Of a DNA stretch of 9,990 bases, positions 6,845-9,990 are shown piece after piece. The stretch lies in the NCBI GenBank assembly GCA_031294825.1, contig JAUMPM010000052.1, positions 1 to 9,990 on the forward strand, read 5' to 3'. Every line of letters starts with the position of its first letter. Within the stretch, counting starts at the first letter, position 1. The translations under genes were made by a program, and so were the position numbers. The notes beneath the pieces are model-generated. The model was not told where the DNA came from, did not search any database, and saw only the letters and a list, made by a program, of their open reading frames with translations. This DNA comes from Collinsella sp. GTDB lineage: Bacteria; Actinomycetota; Coriobacteriia; Coriobacteriales; Coriobacteriaceae.

Positions 6845-6872
6845 GTTACGGCGTTTGGTAAAACGCCGTAAC
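6845..6872 (-). repeat. 12-bp perfect hairpin directly after the SDR stop codon
   Basis: GTTACGGCGTTT (6845-6856) and AAACGCCGTAAC (6861-6872) are exact reverse complements around a 4-base loop. The stem begins 2 bp after the SDR stop codon on the minus strand. It lacks a T-tract, so it may stabilise the mRNA 3' end or work together with the terminator further on. Confidence 0.65.
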
Positions 6873-6874
6873 CC

Positions 6875-7675
6875 CTAAGGCCGCTGGCCCATGCCACCCT
6901 CGAGGGTGACGGTCTCGCCGTTCATGTACTTAAAGTCGGGACCGCAGAGCTGAACGACCACGCGGCCGATTTCCTTCTCGACGTCGCCGTAGTGACCCGC
7001 CGGTGGCATGTGGACGTTGGCCTTGAACGCCTCGGGATAGGCATCCTGGAAGTTCTCGAGCGCAGCAGTCCAAGCAAGCGGGCACACGATGTTGACGTTG
7101 ATGCCGTCCTTGCCCCACTCGTTGGCGGCAACGCGAGTCAGGCCGCGGATGCCCTCCTTGGCGGCAGCATAGCTGCACTGGCCATAGTTGCCAAACAGGC
7201 CGGCGCCCGAGGCAAAGTTGACCACGGAGCCCTTGGTCTCCTTCAGGTGCGGATAGGCCTTCTGCATGTACAGATAGGTAGCATACAGACCGGAGTAAAT
7301 GGCCAGGTTAAACTGGTCCATGGTGTGATCGGCGATGGTCACGCCCGAGGCGCTAGCCTGAGCATTGTTGACGACGGCGTCGATGCGGCCGAACTCCTCA
7401 ATGGCCTTGTCGATAACGTTCTGGACGACGGCCTCGTTGTCCTGACCAGCCGAGACATCGGCCTGAACAGGCAGAACCTTGACACCGTACTCGGCCTCGA
7501 GAGACTCCTTGGCGGCCTCGAGCTTGGCGACGTTGCGGCCGGTGATGACGAGGTTCGCGCCCTCCTTGGCAAATGCGATATCGATGCCGTAGCCGATGGA
7601 GCCAGCGGAACCGTCCTTAAGCGTGGCCTTGCCGCCGCCGGTGACGATCACGGTCTTACCAGTGAAAAGTCCCAT
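6875..7675 (-). CDS. Short-chain dehydrogenase/reductase, likely NADP-dependent 12-alpha-hydroxysteroid dehydrogenase type
   Basis: This 266-residue classical SDR has a cofactor loop TGGGKA...GSIGYG at 12-30, NNAQ at 103-106, S156 in NFASGAG, and catalytic Y169 and K173 in SYAAAK. R47 in VITGRN, after the second strand, is typical of NADP(H) preference. From memory, NNAQASASG, IYSGLYAT, GQCSYAAAKEGIRGL and the C-terminal TLEGGMGQRP closely match clostridial 12-alpha-HSDH, which oxidises the bile-acid 12-alpha-hydroxyl reversibly. The cofactor loop has about seven extra residues (TLKDGSAG) compared with that enzyme. The usual helix-4 Asn is replaced by Ser (S128), a feature shared with that enzyme. 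I chose the ATG at 7675 because AAGGA lies 6 nt upstream; a TTG five codons earlier would overlap that site. Membership of the SDR family is certain. The bile-acid substrate is inferred. Confidence 0.88.
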   Translation of the reverse strand: MGLFTGKTVIVTGGGKATLKDGSAGSIGYGIDIAFAKEGANLVITGRNVAKLEAAKESLEAEYGVKVLPVQADVSAGQDNEAVVQNVIDKAIEEFGRIDAVVNNAQASASGVTIADHTMDQFNLAIYSGLYATYLYMQKAYPHLKETKGSVVNFASGAGLFGNYGQCSYAAAKEGIRGLTRVAANEWGKDGINVNIVCPLAWTAALENFQDAYPEAFKANVHMPPAGHYGDVEKEIGRVVVQLCGPDFKYMNGETVTLEGGMGQRP

Positions 7676-7969
7676 ACAAAGTCCTTTCAAATCGCGACGG
7701 GCACGCCCGCCGACTGCGCGTATCCAACTTCACGCGCCAAAAGCTGAGATGCAACTTTAGCGTGTTCAAGCGAAAATAAAAGACCGCGGCAGGCGAACGG
7801 CACCACGTCGTTCGGCGAAGGGATTGTCAAGTACAAACTGGATAAAGCGGCCGAGTTATTGTTATCAGATCGAGCCATCGAACACGTTTTGAAACTTTGC
7901 TGCAGCGCGTGGGATGTCGGCGCGAGACTTTATCATAGGGTGACAAACAACGATGAGGAGCACATGCCT

Positions 7970-9745
7970 ATGACAGACGAGCTGGACCCCCAGACTCAAC
8001 AGCATATTGATCATTCCGCAGACGCCGTCGACGACTGCGATACTCCTACCTGCGTCGACGCCTCCACCGATGCGACCGCCACCGCAAATGCGCACGCCGG
8101 CGCAGATAAGGCAACAGACGCAGACGATACTGTCGAGCATGACGAAAGCGAGCAGTCGGAGTCGAACGACGCCGAGCCCGATACGGAACCCGCCCCGCAA
8201 GCAGCGGGCCCCATCGAGGTGTCTTCGGAAGAAGAGCTCGATGCCGTCATGGACTCCATGATGGATGCTGTCAAAGCGATGAAAGACGCCGTCGCCGATG
8301 CCGATATTGATGCCGAGGAAGAGGAGGCCGCCGAGGCGGCCTCGACCTTTGTGCCCGGCGAGACTCCGGTTGCCGACCAGGGCAGCACCATGCCCTCGTT
8401 TCTGCAGCTCGAGCACCCCACGATTGGCGCCGATGCGGTCGATCCGCACGCAGCAGGCTTTTCTGTGGTCGAGGGCGGTACCGGCAATATCGCCGCGCCG
8501 CAGGCTGCCGATGCGGACGCCGCCGGCACCGCTCGCCCGACCGCCCCGCACTCCCCCGCCGCGAGCCGCGATCTGGGGACCGCTGTCTCGAACACAGCGA
8601 ACGCCGTGGGCGCCTTTATCGCCCAGGGTGCCTCGGCCATGCGCGAGATGAATGCCGCGAAAAAGGCACTTGCCGATGCCCGCGCCCACCTGGCCGAACT
8701 TGAGCAGCGCATTGCCGATCAGGCCGAGGAACTCGAGACGCGCCAGGATATCGCAGGCCGCTACGACCAGATCGTCGCCGACCAGCGCCAGGCGATTGCC
8801 ACGGCCCAAAAGACTGCAACGGCCGCCGAGATTGACCGTGATGCCCACGCCGCCAAAGCGACAGAGCTCAAGGGTCAGTTCGAACAAATGAAGACAGAGG
8901 ATGACGCGACTGAGCTCCGCCTGAAGGCCGCGCTCGATGCCGTGGAGGCCCGCGAGGCGAGCTCGCGCGAGACCGGCAACCGCCTCATTCGACGTCTTGA
9001 GGATTCCAAGCGCATCCGCGACAAGGTAAAGGCCGAGCGAGACGCCGGCATTGCCGCCGCACAACAAACCGTCGACGCCACGCGCGCCCAGCTCGAGACG
9101 CTGCGTCATGAGTATGCCGAGCTGCAACGCAATCCCTCGGCAAATCCCGCCAACTATACGGTGCGCACCAGCGAGCTCTCGATGCAGATCTCCGACACGG
9201 CAGATGCCCTGCGTAAAGCCGAAGAAGATGTCCCGCGCATCACCGCCGACCTTGAACACTCGCTTGCCGCAGCCGAGCAGGCCGTCGAGCAGGCGCAAGC
9301 CCCCATCGCCGACGCCAAGCGAGCCCATCAGGCCGTGACGGCGGAGGCCGATGCCGCGCGCGACGAGCTGCAGACCGCAAAAACCGCCGCTGCAACGCGC
9401 CAGCGCGAACTGCGCGAGAAGATCGCTGCCGAGGACAAGGCACGCCGCGACCAAGAGCAGAGCATCGCCAACGCCCAAGCAGATGCCGCACATGCGCAGT
9501 CGATCATCGAACAGGCGACCGAAGTACACGACCACCCAGAGATCACTGAGTCGCTTGCAGGATCCTTGGCCCGAGACAAAGCCGAACACGCCGAGACCGA
9601 GAGAGAAGTCGCTCAGCTCGAGGCCACCGAGGACGCGGTGCGCGAGCGTACCCGCGACTCACGCATCAAATTCACCGGCGCCATCGTCTGCATCGTCGCC
9701 GCAATCCTGGTGATCATCCTAGTCTGGCTGTTCGCAAGCAAGTAA
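7970..9745 (+). CDS. Acidic coiled-coil protein with C-terminal membrane anchor, function unknown
   Basis: I do not recognise this 591-residue protein. Residues 1-130 are very acidic and low in complexity (D, E, A, T). Residues 140-220 form an Ala/Pro-rich linker. Residues about 224-565 are rich in A, E, Q, R and K with heptad-like spacing, predicting a long coiled coil broken near 388-396 (NPSANPANY). Residues 570-589 form one hydrophobic segment (AIVCIVAAILVIILVWLFA) after R565-K567, leaving only a two-residue tail. It is therefore a tail-anchored protein with its bulk in the cytoplasm. There is no signal peptide. GAGGAG at 7955-7960 fits the ATG at 7970 (9 nt) better than that at 7964 (3 nt). 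A weak -10, TATCAT, lies at 7931-7936. It is divergent from the SDR gene. A scaffold, cell-division or envelope role is possible, but nothing in the sequence proves it. Confidence 0.85.
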   Translation: MTDELDPQTQQHIDHSADAVDDCDTPTCVDASTDATATANAHAGADKATDADDTVEHDESEQSESNDAEPDTEPAPQAAGPIEVSSEEELDAVMDSMMDAVKAMKDAVADADIDAEEEEAAEAASTFVPGETPVADQGSTMPSFLQLEHPTIGADAVDPHAAGFSVVEGGTGNIAAPQAADADAAGTARPTAPHSPAASRDLGTAVSNTANAVGAFIAQGASAMREMNAAKKALADARAHLAELEQRIADQAEELETRQDIAGRYDQIVADQRQAIATAQKTATAAEIDRDAHAAKATELKGQFEQMKTEDDATELRLKAALDAVEAREASSRETGNRLIRRLEDSKRIRDKVKAERDAGIAAAQQTVDATRAQLETLRHEYAELQRNPSANPANYTVRTSELSMQISDTADALRKAEEDVPRITADLEHSLAAAEQAVEQAQAPIADAKRAHQAVTAEADAARDELQTAKTAAATRQRELREKIAAEDKARRDQEQSIANAQADAAHAQSIIEQATEVHDHPEITESLAGSLARDKAEHAETEREVAQLEATEDAVRERTRDSRIKFTGAIVCIVAAILVIILVWLFASK

Positions 9746-9768
9746 ACCAGCCACCAAAAAGCTCAACG

Positions 9769-9794
9769 CAGTTGCGGTGAGATAGTTCCTGTTT
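9769..9794 (+). repeat. Second, partial copy of the repeat at 3648-3673
   Basis: CAGTTGCGGTG is identical at 9769-9779 and 3648-3658. Over 26 bases the two sites match at 21 positions, including a shared CTGTTT end. Both lie shortly after the stop codon of a plus-strand gene, 23 nt here and 40 nt at the other site. Here the matching right arm of the inverted repeat is missing, perhaps removed by the insertion sequence that begins about 25 bp further on. Confidence 0.6.
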
Positions 9795-9816
9795 AGCCTC
9801 AAAAAAGGCCAATTGG

Positions 9817-9990
9817 GGGTGCGGACAGAAAGTTGGCCCGCGGGGCGGCCCGGACTGGAGGTTCGCATGTACAGCAGGGAGAAGGTCGAGCTCTTCCTCC
9901 TGGCGACGGAGGACGGCATGGGGCCGACCGCCGCCGCGAAGTTCGCGGGGGTCTCGGTGGGCGCGGCCAAGAAGTGGGCGACGGGGCACC
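9817..9990 (+). mobile_element. Left part of an insertion sequence, cut by the window edge
   Basis: At about 9817 the sequence changes to very GC-rich DNA that leads into an OrfA-like gene with a strong ribosome site. The stretch near 9820-9838 (GCGGACAGAAAGTTGGCC) is the likely terminal region of the element. The exact end and any target-site duplication cannot be fixed without the other end. The family guess (IS3-like) comes only from the start of the protein. Confidence 0.5.
9867..9990 (+). CDS. IS3-like transposase OrfA, N-terminal 41 residues only
   Basis: The frame opens at an ATG 6 nt after GGAGG (plus-strand 9857-9861, allowing one base either way) and stays open to the window edge. 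It begins MYSREKVELFLLATEDGMGP, then TAAAKFAGVSVGAAKKWATG. The second part has the helix-turn-helix shape (TAAAKFAGVSVGAAKKW) of the DNA-binding N-terminus of IS3-group OrfA proteins. The catalytic part would lie beyond the window. The codons are extremely GC-rich compared with the preceding gene, in keeping with a recently arrived element. Confidence 0.6.
   Translation, partial: MYSREKVELFLLATEDGMGPTAAAKFAGVSVGAAKKWATGH

Noticed and set aside
6992..7747. A 251-codon plus-strand frame opposite the SDR gene
   Set aside because: The minus-strand SDR has complete cofactor and catalytic motifs and a good ribosome site; this frame is its shadow.
7825..7830. Minus-strand TTGACA as the -35 of the SDR promoter
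   Set aside because: There is no acceptable -10 hexamer 16-18 bp downstream, and the site is about 150 bp from the start codon.
7859..7969. Upstream start of the coiled-coil gene at 7859, which would add 37 residues
   Set aside because: No ribosome site precedes it, the added residues look unlike the acidic head, and a good GAGGAG site lies before the later ATGs.
7865..9589. A 574-codon open frame on the minus strand
   Set aside because: It mirrors the coiled-coil gene. The plus-strand reading has a ribosome site, coherent heptads and a membrane anchor; the minus-strand product is a Gly/Arg/Leu-rich shadow without a ribosome site.
9714..9989. A minus-strand frame at the right edge
   Set aside because: It overlaps the end of the coiled-coil gene and runs against the OrfA-like start, which has a strong ribosome site and a helix-turn-helix sequence.

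Overview
The window looks like chromosome of a high-GC, gut-type Actinobacterium, most likely Collinsella or a close relative in the Coriobacteriia. This is an inference. It rests on base composition, strong AGGAG-type ribosome sites, the particular tgt, LOG and SDR protein sequences, and the GC-rich insertion-sequence style at the right end. No rRNA or tRNA gene and no CRISPR array is visible.

Left part (1-4466), accessory DNA. It opens with the 5' end of an unidentified GC-rich gene running off the window on the minus strand. Next comes a 94-bp fragment of a LOG-family gene, whose complete copy lies 4.3 kb away in the same orientation. A less GC-rich, gene-free stretch follows, with two facing copies of a CAAATATGAGTAC repeat and a perfect palindrome. 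A single 984-residue protein then combines a TOTE-type archaeo-eukaryotic primase, a superfamily 2 helicase and a decayed PLD-like C-terminus; it is a probable mobile-element-conflict (defence) protein. Convergent with it is a DinJ/RelB-YafQ type II toxin-antitoxin pair. A 16-bp inverted repeat lies between the two convergent units.

Middle part (4467-7675), housekeeping-like genes, all on the minus strand: SDR oxidoreductase, then tgt, then the LOG-family protein. The SDR closely resembles NADP-dependent bile-acid 12-alpha-hydroxysteroid dehydrogenases as I remember them. tgt makes queuosine-modified tRNA. The SDR and tgt genes are separated by an elaborate set of nested hairpins. tgt and the LOG gene are separated by a good intrinsic terminator.

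Right part (7676-9990). Divergent from the SDR is a 591-residue acidic, coiled-coil, tail-anchored membrane protein of unknown function. Just downstream lies a partial second copy of the repeat seen after the helicase gene, then the left end of an insertion sequence with the start of a helix-turn-helix OrfA-like protein that runs off the window.

The most interesting region is the insert between the two LOG sequences (about 235-4466). It looks like a small defence cassette placed against the 3' end of the LOG gene, with a displaced, diverged LOG 3' fragment at its far end.
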